A stretch of DNA of 64,000 nucleotides, from assembly GCA_017480345.1 (NCBI GenBank), contig JAFVAU010000014.1:1-64000 (forward strand). Direction: 5' to 3'. Below, one piece after another: positions 52,688-60,966 of this stretch. This DNA comes from Bacteroidales bacterium. Lineage in GTDB: Bacteria; Bacteroidota; Bacteroidia; Bacteroidales; UBA932. The notes under the pieces are model-generated. The model saw nothing but the letters and a program-made list of their open reading frames with translations. It ran no database searches and was not told where the DNA came from. The translations under genes were made by a program, and so were the position numbers. Position 1 is the first letter of the stretch. Each line of letters starts with the position of its first letter.

Positions 52688-53452
52688 ATGGGACAGAAAA
52701 CCAATCCAATCAGCAACCGTATCGGTATCACCCGTGGTTGGGACTCCAACTGGGTAGGCGGTAACTACGCCGAGAAGATCGCCGAAGACTACGAGATCCG
52801 CAAATACCTGGGAAGCCGTCTGGCCAAGGCCAGCCTCTCCCGCATCATCATCGAGCGCACCCTGAAGCTCATCACCGTCACCATCCACGCTGCCCGTCCG
52901 GGTGTGATCATCGGCAAAGGTGGTCAGGAAGTGGACAAACTGAAGGAAGAGCTCAAGAAGGTGACCAGCAAGGATGTTCAGATCAACATCTTTGAGGTAA
53001 AGCGCCCCGAGGTTGACGCCACCATCGTGGCCGATTCCATCGCCCGCCAGATCGAAGGCCGCGTGAGCTATCGCCGCGCCATCAAGATGGCCATCGCCAC
53101 CGCCATGCGCGTGGGTGCCGAAGGCATCAAGGTCCAGATCAGCGGCCGTGTAGGCGGCGCCGAAATCGCCCGCTCCGAGATGTTCAAGGAAGGCCGCACC
53201 CCGCTGCACACCTTCCGTGCAGACATCGACTACGCCCTCGCAGTGGCTCACACCCAGATGGGTACCATGGGTATCAAGGTGTGGATCTGCAACGGCGAGA
53301 AGTACGGCAAGCAGGACCTGAGCCCCAACGCCGGCTTCGCTGCCAATTCCGCCGCCCCCGGCGCCGGTCGCCGTGAAGGCGGTCGTGACCGCGGAGAGCG
53401 TCGCGGAGGCCGTGGCGGCCGTCGCGAAGGCGGACGCGGAGAGCGCCGATAA
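52688..53452 (+). CDS. rpsC: Ribosomal protein S3 (uS3)
   Basis: A 254-residue protein with the [21 protein letters not shown] start, a type-II KH domain ([18 protein letters not shown]) and the C-terminal S3 domain ([44 protein letters not shown]). A Gly/Arg-rich tail of about 35 residues ([14 protein letters not shown]...) extends beyond the usual end, as in many Bacteroidota. In standard S10 operons rplP follows; here a terminator and an unrelated gene follow. Confidence 0.98.
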   Translation: MGQKTNPISNRIGITRGWDSNWVGGNYAEKIAEDYEIRKYLGSRLAKASLSRIIIERTLKLITVTIHAARPGVIIGKGGQEVDKLKEELKKVTSKDVQINIFEVKRPEVDATIVADSIARQIEGRVSYRRAIKMAIATAMRVGAEGIKVQISGRVGGAEIARSEMFKEGRTPLHTFRADIDYALAVAHTQMGTMGIKVWICNGEKYGKQDLSPNAGFAANSAAPGAGRREGGRDRGERRGGRGGRREGGRGERR

Positions 53453-53473
53453 GCGATTGCGCAATATTTTAGG

Positions 53474-53502
53474 AAAAGCGACCGAATTATCGGCCGCTTT
53501 TT
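53474..53502 (+). terminator. Terminator after rpsC
   Basis: A 12-position stem (53474-53485 with 53490-53501) with one A-C mismatch, loop ATTA, and a T-run ending at 53502. The right arm contains one copy of the over-represented ATCGGCC heptamer. Confidence 0.8.
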
Positions 53503-53504
53503 CT

Positions 53505-53512
53505 TATCTTTG
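53505..53512 (+). promoter_or_regulatory. -7 box of the thioredoxin-like gene
   Basis: TATCTTTG immediately after the rpsC terminator and 26 bases before the ATG at 53539, so the gene has its own transcription start and is not part of the ribosomal operon. Confidence 0.7.
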
Positions 53513-53538
53513 CAATTCGGAAACAAACAACGAACTGT

Positions 53539-54336
53539 ATGAAAAAGAATTTATTGCTGATGGCCGCCGTGGTGCTGGCCTGCATGGTTAGCTGCAAAGG
53601 CAAGACCGAAGAAAAGAAACTGGCCGAGTTCAATGAGTGGAACCAGACCTTCGTAGAGAATTACCGCGCCCGTCTGGTGGCCCTTCAGGACGATGCCGAG
53701 GCCGCCGAGGCCTTTGCGGATTCCGCCTACAACGCCTATCTGGACTACAACAAGAAGGCCCTTAAGGAGAACCTGAACAATGCCGTGGGCGTAGCCGCCC
53801 TCAAGGAAGTCTACTCCGACCTGGAGGACGACGAACTGGAGAAAATCCTTGGCAAGTTCACCGCTCCTCTCACCGGTCAGGATTCCGCTTTCGTGGCCAG
53901 CCTGAAGGAAGGCGTACAGTCCCGCAAGGGCACGGCCGAGGGCCAAATGTTCACGGACTTCGAGATTGACGGCGTCAAGTTCTCCGACTTCGTGGGCAAG
54001 GGCAAATACGTGATAGTGGACTTCTGGGCCTCCTGGTGCGGCCCCTGCCGCCGCGAGATGCCCAACCTCCGCGCCGTGTACGAGGAGTTCAAGGGTGACA
54101 ACTTCGACATGCTCTCCGTGGCCGTCTGGGACAAGCTGGAAGACACCATCAAGGCTGCCGAGGAAGAGAACATCACCTGGAACCAGATCCAGAACGCCCA
54201 GCGCGTTCCCACCGACATCTACGGCATCGAAGGCATTCCGCACATCATCCTCTTCGGCCCCGACGGCACCATCGTCAAGCGTGGCCTCCGCGGTGAGGAA
54301 ATCCGCAAGGCTGTGGCTGAAGCTCTGGGCAAGTAA
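53539..54336 (+). CDS. TlpA/ResA-like thioredoxin-fold lipoprotein
   Basis: A 265-residue lipoprotein (lipobox MVSC, C19). The N-terminal 130 residues are helical and unassigned. A thioredoxin-like domain follows with the active site C167-G-P-C170 (VDFWASWCGPCRREMP), the cis-Pro region EGIPHIILFGPDG and a terminal helix. It is probably a periplasmic thiol-disulfide reductase of the TlpA/AhpC-TSA type common in Bacteroidota. The stop touches the uvrC start. Confidence 0.93.
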   Translation: MKKNLLLMAAVVLACMVSCKGKTEEKKLAEFNEWNQTFVENYRARLVALQDDAEAAEAFADSAYNAYLDYNKKALKENLNNAVGVAALKEVYSDLEDDELEKILGKFTAPLTGQDSAFVASLKEGVQSRKGTAEGQMFTDFEIDGVKFSDFVGKGKYVIVDFWASWCGPCRREMPNLRAVYEEFKGDNFDMLSVAVWDKLEDTIKAAEEENITWNQIQNAQRVPTDIYGIEGIPHIILFGPDGTIVKRGLRGEEIRKAVAEALGK

Positions 54337-56130
54337 TTGACCGTCAGAGAGAAAATAGCCTTATTCCCCCATTCCCCCGGCGTCTACAGATACTATGACG
54401 CCGAGGGAAAGGTTATTTATGTGGGCAAGGCCAAGGACCTCCACAAGCGGGTAGCGCAGTATTTTGTGCCGCCGGAGCGCCTGAACACCAAAACCCGCAT
54501 CCTGGTTTCCAAGATTGCCGACGCCCAGTTCTCCGTGGTGGATTCCGAGGCCGATGCCCTCCTGCTGGAGAACAACCTCATCAAGCAGTACAAGCCCAAG
54601 TACAACATCCTCCTCAAAGACTCCAAGACCTACCCCTGGATCTGTGTCACCGGAGAGGAGTTCCCCCGGGTGTTCATCACCCGGCGCATCGAGAAGGGCA
54701 AGGGAAACCGGTACTTCGGCCCGTACAGCAGCGTGATGCATGCGCGGAACCTGGTGGATTTCTTTGACGAGACCTACAAGCTGCGCACCTGCTCCCTCAA
54801 AATCACTTCCGACGCCATCCTGAGGGGGAAATATCGGCCCTGCCTCAAATTCCATATCGGGAAATGCGACGCCCCCTGCGTGGGAAAGATTTCCAAGGAG
54901 GAGTACGGCGGCTATATAGAGGAAATCGTGCACATCCTGAGCGGACGCGGCTCCGAGGTTATCCGGCATTACAAGGCCCTCATGGCCGATGCCGCCGAGC
55001 GCCTGGCCTTCGAGGAGGCCCAGGCCTACAAGGACAAGCTCCGCACCCTGGAGAAGCACTACTCCAAGAGCATCATCACCCAGGCCTCCGACATTGAGGC
55101 CGATGTCTTCACCTTGGTCTTCGATGGCACCGAGGCCTTCGGCAACTTCCTCCGTATCCGGGGCGGCGCCATCGTGCAAAGCCTGAACCTGGGCTTCAAG
55201 AGTCAGATTGAAGAGGAGCAGGCCTCTGTCCTTTCCACCTTTATCGGCGAAATTGAAGACAAGTTTGGGGAACTCTCCAAGGAGGTGATCGTGCCCTTCC
55301 TGCCGGACGTGGAGATTGAAGGGGTGGAATTCCGGATTCCCCAGCGGGGAGACAAGCTGTCCCTGCTGGAATTAAGCGCCAAAAACGCCAAGGAATTCCA
55401 CTTTAACAGCATCAAACAGCGGGAACACACAGACCCGGACGCCTTCCGCATGAGCGTGATGACGGAGCTGCAGAAAGCCCTGGGCATGAGTGTGCTGCCC
55501 CGCCACATGGAGTGCTTCGACAACTCCAACGTGCAGGGCACCAACCCGGTGGCCAGCTGCGTGGTTTTCCGTGACGCAGAGCCCTCCAAGGCGGACTACA
55601 GGCGTTTCAAGATCAAGACGGTGGTGGGCGCCAACGACTTCGCCTCCATGAAGGAAGTGGTGAACCGGCGCTATTCCCGCATGCAGGAAGAGGCTCCGGA
55701 CGATCTCCCGCAGCTCATTGTCATCGACGGTGGCAAGGGGCAGCTGGAGTTTGCCCATCAGGCTTTGGCGGAGCTGGGCATCTTGGACCGCGTCACCGTG
55801 GTGGGCCTGGCCAAGCGACTGGAAGAAGTGATCCGGGTGGGAGATCCTTACCCGCTGTTCATAGACCGTAATTCGCAGGCCCTGAAGGTGCTGCAGCATA
55901 TCCGGGACGAAGCCCACCGCTTCGGCATCACCTTCCACCGCAACCTCCGCTCCAAGGCCGCCATCCAGAGCGCCCTCAGGGAAATCAAGGGCGTGGGAGA
56001 GAAGACGGAACAGCGCCTGCTGATGCACTACGGCTCTGTAGCCCGCATTGCCGCCGCGCCCCTGGAGGAGCTCAGCGCCCTGGTGGGGGCGGATTTGGCG
56101 GTGCGCATCCATGATTATTTGAACGTATGA
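54337..56130 (+). CDS. uvrC: Excinuclease ABC subunit C
   Basis: A 597-residue nucleotide-excision-repair nuclease. It has the GIY-YIG domain at the N terminus (SPGVYRYYDAEGKVIYVGKAKDLHKRV) for the 3' incision, a UVR motif near 205-240, the RNase-H-like domain (ECFDNSNVQGTNPVASCVVF; QLIVIDGGKGQLE) for the 5' incision, and C-terminal helix-hairpin-helix motifs (LREIKGVGEKTEQRLL). The start is a TTG at 54337 directly after the preceding stop; no ATG is available near the conserved N terminus. The stop overlaps pnuC by ATGA. Confidence 0.97.
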   Translation: MTVREKIALFPHSPGVYRYYDAEGKVIYVGKAKDLHKRVAQYFVPPERLNTKTRILVSKIADAQFSVVDSEADALLLENNLIKQYKPKYNILLKDSKTYPWICVTGEEFPRVFITRRIEKGKGNRYFGPYSSVMHARNLVDFFDETYKLRTCSLKITSDAILRGKYRPCLKFHIGKCDAPCVGKISKEEYGGYIEEIVHILSGRGSEVIRHYKALMADAAERLAFEEAQAYKDKLRTLEKHYSKSIITQASDIEADVFTLVFDGTEAFGNFLRIRGGAIVQSLNLGFKSQIEEEQASVLSTFIGEIEDKFGELSKEVIVPFLPDVEIEGVEFRIPQRGDKLSLLELSAKNAKEFHFNSIKQREHTDPDAFRMSVMTELQKALGMSVLPRHMECFDNSNVQGTNPVASCVVFRDAEPSKADYRRFKIKTVVGANDFASMKEVVNRRYSRMQEEAPDDLPQLIVIDGGKGQLEFAHQALAELGILDRVTVVGLAKRLEEVIRVGDPYPLFIDRNSQALKVLQHIRDEAHRFGITFHRNLRSKAAIQSALREIKGVGEKTEQRLLMHYGSVARIAAAPLEELSALVGADLAVRIHDYLNV

Positions 56131-56855
56131 CAGAGAAACAGTTCAACAAGTATTTCAATGCGTTCATCCTGATAGGGATGACGGTGGTCACCTGCATTGT
56201 GACGGCCATCAAGTTGGGCGGGGCGGGTGACGGAGAGCATCTGTGGCTGCTGCTGAGCGCCTTCGGCTCCCTCATGGGGGTGCTGGCCACGGTTTCATCG
56301 GCCAACGGATGGATTATTACCTTCCTGTTCGGCTTTCTGGATGTGAGCATCTACGGCTTCGCATGCTGGATGAACTGGCGGGAGGGCGGCTCCGGCCTGG
56401 GCAATGCGCTGCTGCACTTTGCCTACTTCGTGCCCATGCAGCTGGTGGGTTTCCTGCAGTGGAAGCGGCGGGGCGCCAAGGCTTCCCACCAGGTGAAGGC
56501 CCGCCGGCTGAGTCCCGCCATGCGCTGGGCCTGGCTGGGCATCTCTCTGGTTGCCACGGTGCTCCTTTACCTCGTTATCGCCCGCTTTGACCGTTCCGCC
56601 GCCACGGGCTTCCTGAAGGTGGCCGTAGTTCTGGATGTGATTCCGCTGGTGTGCAATATCATCGGCCAGCTTCTCATGTCCACCGCCTATATGGAGCAAT
56701 GGATATTCTGGATGGCGGTGAACGTGTTCTCCATCGCCCTGTGGATGAATTCAGACCAATCCTTCGCCCCCGTCTACATTGTCAAATACAGCTTCTACCT
56801 GATCAACTCCATTAACGGACTCCGGATTTGGAGCCGGCTAAGCAAGGAGGCGTAG
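56127..56855 (+). CDS. pnuC: Nicotinamide riboside/mononucleotide transporter-like protein (PnuC family)
   Basis: A 242-residue membrane protein with about seven helices and the PnuC pattern (LLSAFGSLMGVLATVSSANGWI; FFVPMQLVGFLQWKR-like; the late EQWIFWMAVNVFSIALWM segment with W/N residues that stack the nicotinamide). It probably imports nicotinamide riboside by facilitated diffusion. It is translationally coupled to uvrC. No kinase or riboswitch is adjacent. Confidence 0.88.
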   Translation: MTEKQFNKYFNAFILIGMTVVTCIVTAIKLGGAGDGEHLWLLLSAFGSLMGVLATVSSANGWIITFLFGFLDVSIYGFACWMNWREGGSGLGNALLHFAYFVPMQLVGFLQWKRRGAKASHQVKARRLSPAMRWAWLGISLVATVLLYLVIARFDRSAATGFLKVAVVLDVIPLVCNIIGQLLMSTAYMEQWIFWMAVNVFSIALWMNSDQSFAPVYIVKYSFYLINSINGLRIWSRLSKEA

Positions 56856-56890
56856 TTTTGCTTAAAATATGGTATTTCAGAATTTTTTAC

Positions 56891-56898
56891 TATATTTG
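56891..56898 (+). promoter_or_regulatory. -7 box of acpP
   Basis: TATATTTG about 60 bases before the acpP ATG, giving an AT-rich leader. No good TTTG element at standard spacing was found. Confidence 0.6.
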
Positions 56899-56959
56899 CA
56901 CATTATTTGCTTTGAAGAGAAAGTAAAAACGTAAACAATAAACTTTAAACCTATCTGTT

Positions 56960-57202
56960 ATGACTAAGGAAGAAATCGTAAAGCAGGTCAAGGATATCAT
57001 CGTTGACAAGCTTGGTGTCGAGGAAAGCGCTGTCACTGAAAGTGCAAGCTTCACCAACGACCTCGGTGCCGATTCCCTGGACACCGTAGAACTGCTCATG
57101 GAATTCGAGCGCGTTTTCGGTATCAAGATTCCTGATGAGGAAACCAGCGGTATCGCCACTGTGGGCGACGCCATCAACAAGGTAGCCGAGAAGATTGGCT
57201 AA
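56960..57202 (+). CDS. acpP: Acyl carrier protein
   Basis: An 80-residue acidic helical protein. The phosphopantetheine attachment site is S39 in [11 protein letters not shown]. Length and the [17 protein letters not shown] helix III region are typical of the fatty-acid-synthesis ACP. It stands alone between a promoter and a terminator; the usual fabF neighbour is absent from this window. Confidence 0.97.
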   Translation: MTKEEIVKQVKDIIVDKLGVEESAVTESASFTNDLGADSLDTVELLMEFERVFGIKIPDEETSGIATVGDAINKVAEKIG

Positions 57203-57224
57203 TCCCCCGTGTTGAAAAACAATA

Positions 57225-57261
57225 ACGGCCCTCAACCGAAAGGTTGGGGGCCGTACTTTTT
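57225..57261 (+). terminator. Terminator after acpP
   Basis: A 13-bp stem (57225-57237 with 57242-57254, one T-G pair) closed by a GAAA tetraloop and followed by TTTTT. It may also serve the convergent DUF4270 gene. Confidence 0.9.
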
Positions 57262-57275
57262 ATCGGGGCCGATTC

Positions 57276-58937
57276 CTACTTCTCCTCCGGAATGGCGAAG
57301 GTGACGCGGAAAATGGGCGGCCTCTGATCCTCATATCCGCACAGGATGGCGCGGTAGAAGCGGTCTTTGTCCAGTTCCGTATTCACCGTATAGCTCTGCT
57401 GGGACGACGCGGCCATCATCTGGGCCATCATCATATAGCTGTAGTAGTTGTTGTAACCGTATCCACCGCCGTACATGCTGGAGCCGTAGCCATAGCCGCC
57501 GCCGTAGATGCTGTTGTAGTAGCTGGCATACATGAGGTTGCGGTAGTATTCGTTGTCCATGAGGGAGCCGCTGGCCTGCGCCACCTGCTCCGTAAAGATG
57601 GTGAGGAACCAGATGTCCGCGTTGGTGGCGGTGTCAAGGTCTTCCCGGGAGAGAAGCTCCTGCACGTGGTAGGTCACGTCCGGGGCATACATAAGGTTGG
57701 AGCGGTCTATGTTGCCCTGGTTTTCGGCACTGACGGAGGCGTCCGTAAGGCCGGCGAAGCTGGTAATGTACGTGCCATCTTCCGTTTGGGTCTTTGTCTG
57801 GATGGTGGGGCTCAGGACGGAGGGGTAGTACTTGAGCTGCGTGTAATCTTCCGGCATCTCGAAGGGGAATTCGATGGTGGCCTTTACGATAACGGCCTTG
57901 TCCGGGTCTCCTCCTTCTGCCAGTACGGCCAGGCGGGTGAGTTCCTGCAGCTCCTGGGCACGGACCACGGGCTTGAGGCCGCCGCCGCCCTCCACGTAGA
58001 TTTTGTCCGTTACAGCTCCGGGTATAGTGGACTGGGTGGTGCGGTTGAAGCAGTATTGGTAGAATTTGGTGTTGTTGTCAATATATTCCACCTCGTCGTA
58101 AAGTTCCGGCTCTCCGGGGTAAATGAGGAAGGTGGAGTCTTTCCGTTCGCCGTCCCATTCGCTGTTCACGACCAGTTTTCCCACATTGCTGTTGCGGACG
58201 TAATAGTTGTTGGACACCGAGAGGCTGGAGAAATGGAAGAGGTTGATGCGGCCGCCCAGGCCTTCCGGGACGTCCGTGGACAGGTAGATGCCGGGCATCA
58301 TGTCCATCATCTCGTCATATTTGTCCAGATAAAGGTCTGCATTGGTTACGTCATGCCTTATGTAGGTGGGGCCCAGATCTATGAGCATGTCCAGGTACCT
58401 GTCCGCGAATTCCTGCGTGAAGTTGAAGGAAAGGTTGGTGCCGCCGTTGTAGGCCACGGGACCGTTGGTGATGAGTTGGTCCGAGTGGGCGATGTACTGC
58501 GTGTTCTGGGTGTTCTCGCCGGCCTCGGGAAGGGGGGCCAGCAGTTCCGTCACATAGATGTTCTGGATGATATGGGCCTGGGAATCGTCGGCGCAGGAGA
58601 CGGTATCGGCCTCAAAGAATAGGGAGAAGCTCACCGCTCTGGGGTCTGTTCCCAGGTCTATGGAGTCCAGCGCCGGAACCAGGGTGAAGGCGGCCTCGCG
58701 GGTGGTGAGGCCGAAGACTTCGTCCCGGATGGCGCCCAGGGCTATACGGGTGTCCGAATAACCGGAGAGGGCGTCGGAGGATTTGAGCTGGATGTCTTCC
58801 AGCGGGAATTCTGCGGTATAGGTGTTGAAAATGAGGCTCTTGTCCACCAGGCCTTTTCCAAGGCTGTTGTCCACTTTTATACAGGCGGGAGCCGCAAGGA
58901 CGGCCGCGAGTGCAAGGAACAGGAAGGATTTCTTCAT
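57276..58937 (-). CDS. DUF4270 family lipoprotein
   Basis: A 553-residue lipoprotein (lipobox APAC, C19) of the Bacteroidota-specific DUF4270 family, function unknown. The family start DNSLGKGLVDKSLIF and the LGAIRDEVFGLTTREAAFTL segment are clear. Near residues 470-515 there is a Tyr/Gly-rich stretch (repeats of GGGYGYGSSMY and YNNYYSY) followed by a Met-rich run, which looks like an inserted low-complexity loop. Its start overlaps the stop of the GT5-like gene (ATGA), the pairing usually seen in the phylum. Confidence 0.9.
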   Translation of the reverse strand: MKKSFLFLALAAVLAAPACIKVDNSLGKGLVDKSLIFNTYTAEFPLEDIQLKSSDALSGYSDTRIALGAIRDEVFGLTTREAAFTLVPALDSIDLGTDPRAVSFSLFFEADTVSCADDSQAHIIQNIYVTELLAPLPEAGENTQNTQYIAHSDQLITNGPVAYNGGTNLSFNFTQEFADRYLDMLIDLGPTYIRHDVTNADLYLDKYDEMMDMMPGIYLSTDVPEGLGGRINLFHFSSLSVSNNYYVRNSNVGKLVVNSEWDGERKDSTFLIYPGEPELYDEVEYIDNNTKFYQYCFNRTTQSTIPGAVTDKIYVEGGGGLKPVVRAQELQELTRLAVLAEGGDPDKAVIVKATIEFPFEMPEDYTQLKYYPSVLSPTIQTKTQTEDGTYITSFAGLTDASVSAENQGNIDRSNLMYAPDVTYHVQELLSREDLDTATNADIWFLTIFTEQVAQASGSLMDNEYYRNLMYASYYNSIYGGGYGYGSSMYGGGYGYNNYYSYMMMAQMMAASSQQSYTVNTELDKDRFYRAILCGYEDQRPPIFRVTFAIPEEK

Positions 58938-59761
58938 GCTAATAGCTTGTCGTAAAATGCGTTGTAGTTGTCCATGTAGCTTCCGTCGGAGAAGGATGCC
59001 TCGTCAAAGGGGAGGAGGGGAAGTCCCGTTCCCTGGACATGTTTCACCAATTCGGGGTCTACATTGGGGGCGCCCAGGATGATGCCGTCGGAATACTGCG
59101 CTGCTAATTTTGCAAGTTCTATGCCGCCGGCCTCCGGCGTAAGGACGCTCACATCCTGAGGGCCGATATCTCCCAGCCGGATGGTCTGGGCGAAGCCTTC
59201 GGAGAGTTTTTCGGGTGTGCTGTCGTCGTAGAGGGAAAGCACCACTTTGGACTGGGTGAAGATGGGGTCTTCGTTGTAGGCCTTCTTCAGGTAAAGGGGA
59301 AGCACATGGGAAATCCAGCCGCTGCAGTGGATGATATCGGGTGCCCAGCGCAGTTTTTTCACCGTCTCCAGGACACCGCGGGCAAAGAAGATGGCGCGTT
59401 CCCCGTTATCGGCAAAAAATTGTCCGTCCTCGTCCCGGTCTATCTGCTTGCGGCGGAAATAATCCTCGTTGTCAATGAAATAGACCTGGATACGGGCGGC
59501 CGATATGGACGCCACCTTGATCACGAGAGGGCGGTCCACATCGGAGATGATGATGTTCATTCCGGAGAGGCGGATAACCTCATGGAGCTGGTTCTTCCGT
59601 TCGTTGATGCAGCCATAGCGGGGCATGAAGGCTCGGATTTCCTTCTTCCTTTCCTGGATTCCCTGGGGGAGCTCTCGGCACACCCGGGCCATCCGGGTTT
59701 CCGGAAGGTAGGGGCACATCTGGGCATTGACAAACAGAATCTTCTTGGCGGAATCTCCCAT
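58934..59761 (-). CDS. Glycogen/starch synthase-like protein, N-terminal GT5 domain only
   Basis: A 275-residue protein corresponding to the N-terminal Rossmann domain of GT5 glycogen synthases (ILFVNAQMCPYLPETRMARVCRELPQGI; IRAFMPRYG; YFIDNEDYFRRKQIDRDEDGQFFADNGERAIFFARGVLE; PDIIHCSGWISHVLPLYLK). The ADP-glucose-binding K-x-G-G-L motif is absent (ETRMARV occupies the place), and the second GT-B domain is missing, so ordinary synthase activity is unlikely. Short forms like this precede DUF4270 genes in Bacteroidota. A TAACTTTG box on the minus strand (59788 to 59781) is its promoter element. Confidence 0.85.
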   Translation of the reverse strand: MGDSAKKILFVNAQMCPYLPETRMARVCRELPQGIQERKKEIRAFMPRYGCINERKNQLHEVIRLSGMNIIISDVDRPLVIKVASISAARIQVYFIDNEDYFRRKQIDRDEDGQFFADNGERAIFFARGVLETVKKLRWAPDIIHCSGWISHVLPLYLKKAYNEDPIFTQSKVVLSLYDDSTPEKLSEGFAQTIRLGDIGPQDVSVLTPEAGGIELAKLAAQYSDGIILGAPNVDPELVKHVQGTGLPLLPFDEASFSDGSYMDNYNAFYDKLLA

Positions 59762-59780
59762 AATACTATTATTTAACCCA

Positions 59781-59788
59781 CAAAGTTA
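59781..59788 (-). promoter_or_regulatory. -7 box of the GT5-like/DUF4270 operon
   Basis: TAACTTTG read on the minus strand, 19 bases ahead of the ATG at 59761. It is divergent from the ftsX promoter. Confidence 0.65.
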
Positions 59789-59797
59789 CTAAAAATT

Positions 59798-59828
59798 TTT
59801 GAGTTTTTCGGCGGTTTGCGTAACTTTG
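59798..59828 (+). promoter_or_regulatory. ftsX promoter
   Basis: TTTG at 59798-59801, 19 bases, TAACTTTG at 59821-59828: consensus match. The ATG at 59836 lies 7 bases downstream, so the mRNA would be nearly leaderless. Confidence 0.75.
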
Positions 59829-59835
59829 AACCCAA

Positions 59836-60708
59836 ATGAAGAATTCAACCATGCGCCGCAGGCTCATCAGTGCCTGGATTTCTACGGTCATCAGCCTGTC
59901 CCTGGTCCTGCTTCTGGTGGGAGTGGGAACCCTTCTGGTCATCAATGCCCGGGAGGTGGGAGACTATTTCAAGGAGAACCTCCAGGTCAACGTCCTCCTG
60001 AAGGAGCAGGTGACGGAGGAGGAGGCGCTCCGCTATGAATCCAAGGTGGCTGCCACTCCCGGCGTAAGGGCTACGCACTACATTTCCCGCGAGCAGGGAA
60101 AGGAGGAGATGACCCGTCTGCTGGGAAAGGACTTCCTGAGTGTCTTTGAGCAGGCTCCCATCCCCATCTCCATAGACGTGAACCTGGAGGCGCCCTATGT
60201 CCAGGCCGACAGCCTGCAGCTGATAAAGGCGCAGCTCGCGGAATCTCCCCTGGTGGACGAGGTGGTGTATCAGACCTCCCTGGTGGACGCACTCAACGAG
60301 AACCTCCAGAAGATTTCCCTTGCGCTGTCCCTCATGGTGGCCGTGCTGCTCTTCATTTCTTTCGTCCTCATCGGCAACACCGTCCGGCTGGACCTTTTCA
60401 ACCGCCGCTTCAGCATCCATACCATGCATCTGGTGGGTGCCACGCGTGCCTATATCCGTCGGCCCTTCGTAGGTAGGGCGGCCCTGCAGGGCCTGTTTGC
60501 CGCCCTCATCGCCATCCTGCTGCTGGTGGGCGGCCTGTACGTGCTCCGGGAGCAGTTTGCCCAGCTTTTCAAGATTTTCACCTTAGACAGTCTCCTGTAT
60601 ACCATGGCCGTCATGATTCTGGTGGGCCTCACGGTCTCCACCTTCAGCACCTTCCTGGTGGTGAACCGGCTGGTGGGATACAACAGAGACCAGTTATACG
60701 CATATTAG
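59836..60708 (+). CDS. ftsX: Cell-division ABC transporter permease FtsX
   Basis: A 290-residue permease with the FtsX layout: one N-terminal helix (about 18-40), a periplasmic domain (about 45-150), then three helices (about 160-185, 213-237 and 256-280). With FtsE it couples cytosolic ATP hydrolysis to peptidoglycan hydrolase activation at the septum. ftsE is not adjacent, as is common in Bacteroidota. The alternative start at 59851 (MRRRL) would fit the family N terminus equally well. Confidence 0.93.
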   Translation: MKNSTMRRRLISAWISTVISLSLVLLLVGVGTLLVINAREVGDYFKENLQVNVLLKEQVTEEEALRYESKVAATPGVRATHYISREQGKEEMTRLLGKDFLSVFEQAPIPISIDVNLEAPYVQADSLQLIKAQLAESPLVDEVVYQTSLVDALNENLQKISLALSLMVAVLLFISFVLIGNTVRLDLFNRRFSIHTMHLVGATRAYIRRPFVGRAALQGLFAALIAILLLVGGLYVLREQFAQLFKIFTLDSLLYTMAVMILVGLTVSTFSTFLVVNRLVGYNRDQLYAY

Positions 60709-60709
60709 T

Positions 60710-60961
60710 ATGGCAAAAAAGACAGATACTCCGGACAAGTCCGGCAAGATGGCCGTCACGGCCAAGGGTTTACGCTTCATGATAGCGGGCCTGGCGGTTA
60801 TGGCCGCCGGTTTCCTCCTTTTGAGCGGCGGCGGCTCCGAAGACCCTCAGGTGTTCAACTACGCCATGTTTGATTTCCGCCGCCTGGTGGCCGCCCCCAT
60901 CGTCATCATCGCGGGCATCGTGCTGGAAGTGGTGGCCATCATGGGTAAATTCAAAGCGTAA
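60710..60961 (+). CDS. DUF3098 small membrane protein
   Basis: An 83-residue protein with two transmembrane helices (LRFMIAGLAVMAAGFLLL and VAAPIVIIAGIVLEVVAIM), a lysine-rich N terminus and the central GGGSEDPQVFN...FDFRR segment typical of DUF3098. The function is unknown. It sits between ftsX and uppP, the conserved Bacteroidota order, which suggests a role in cell-wall synthesis or division. The start is 1 base after the ftsX stop. Confidence 0.9.
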   Translation: MAKKTDTPDKSGKMAVTAKGLRFMIAGLAVMAAGFLLLSGGGSEDPQVFNYAMFDFRRLVAAPIVIIAGIVLEVVAIMGKFKA

Positions 60962-60966
60962 CGGTT

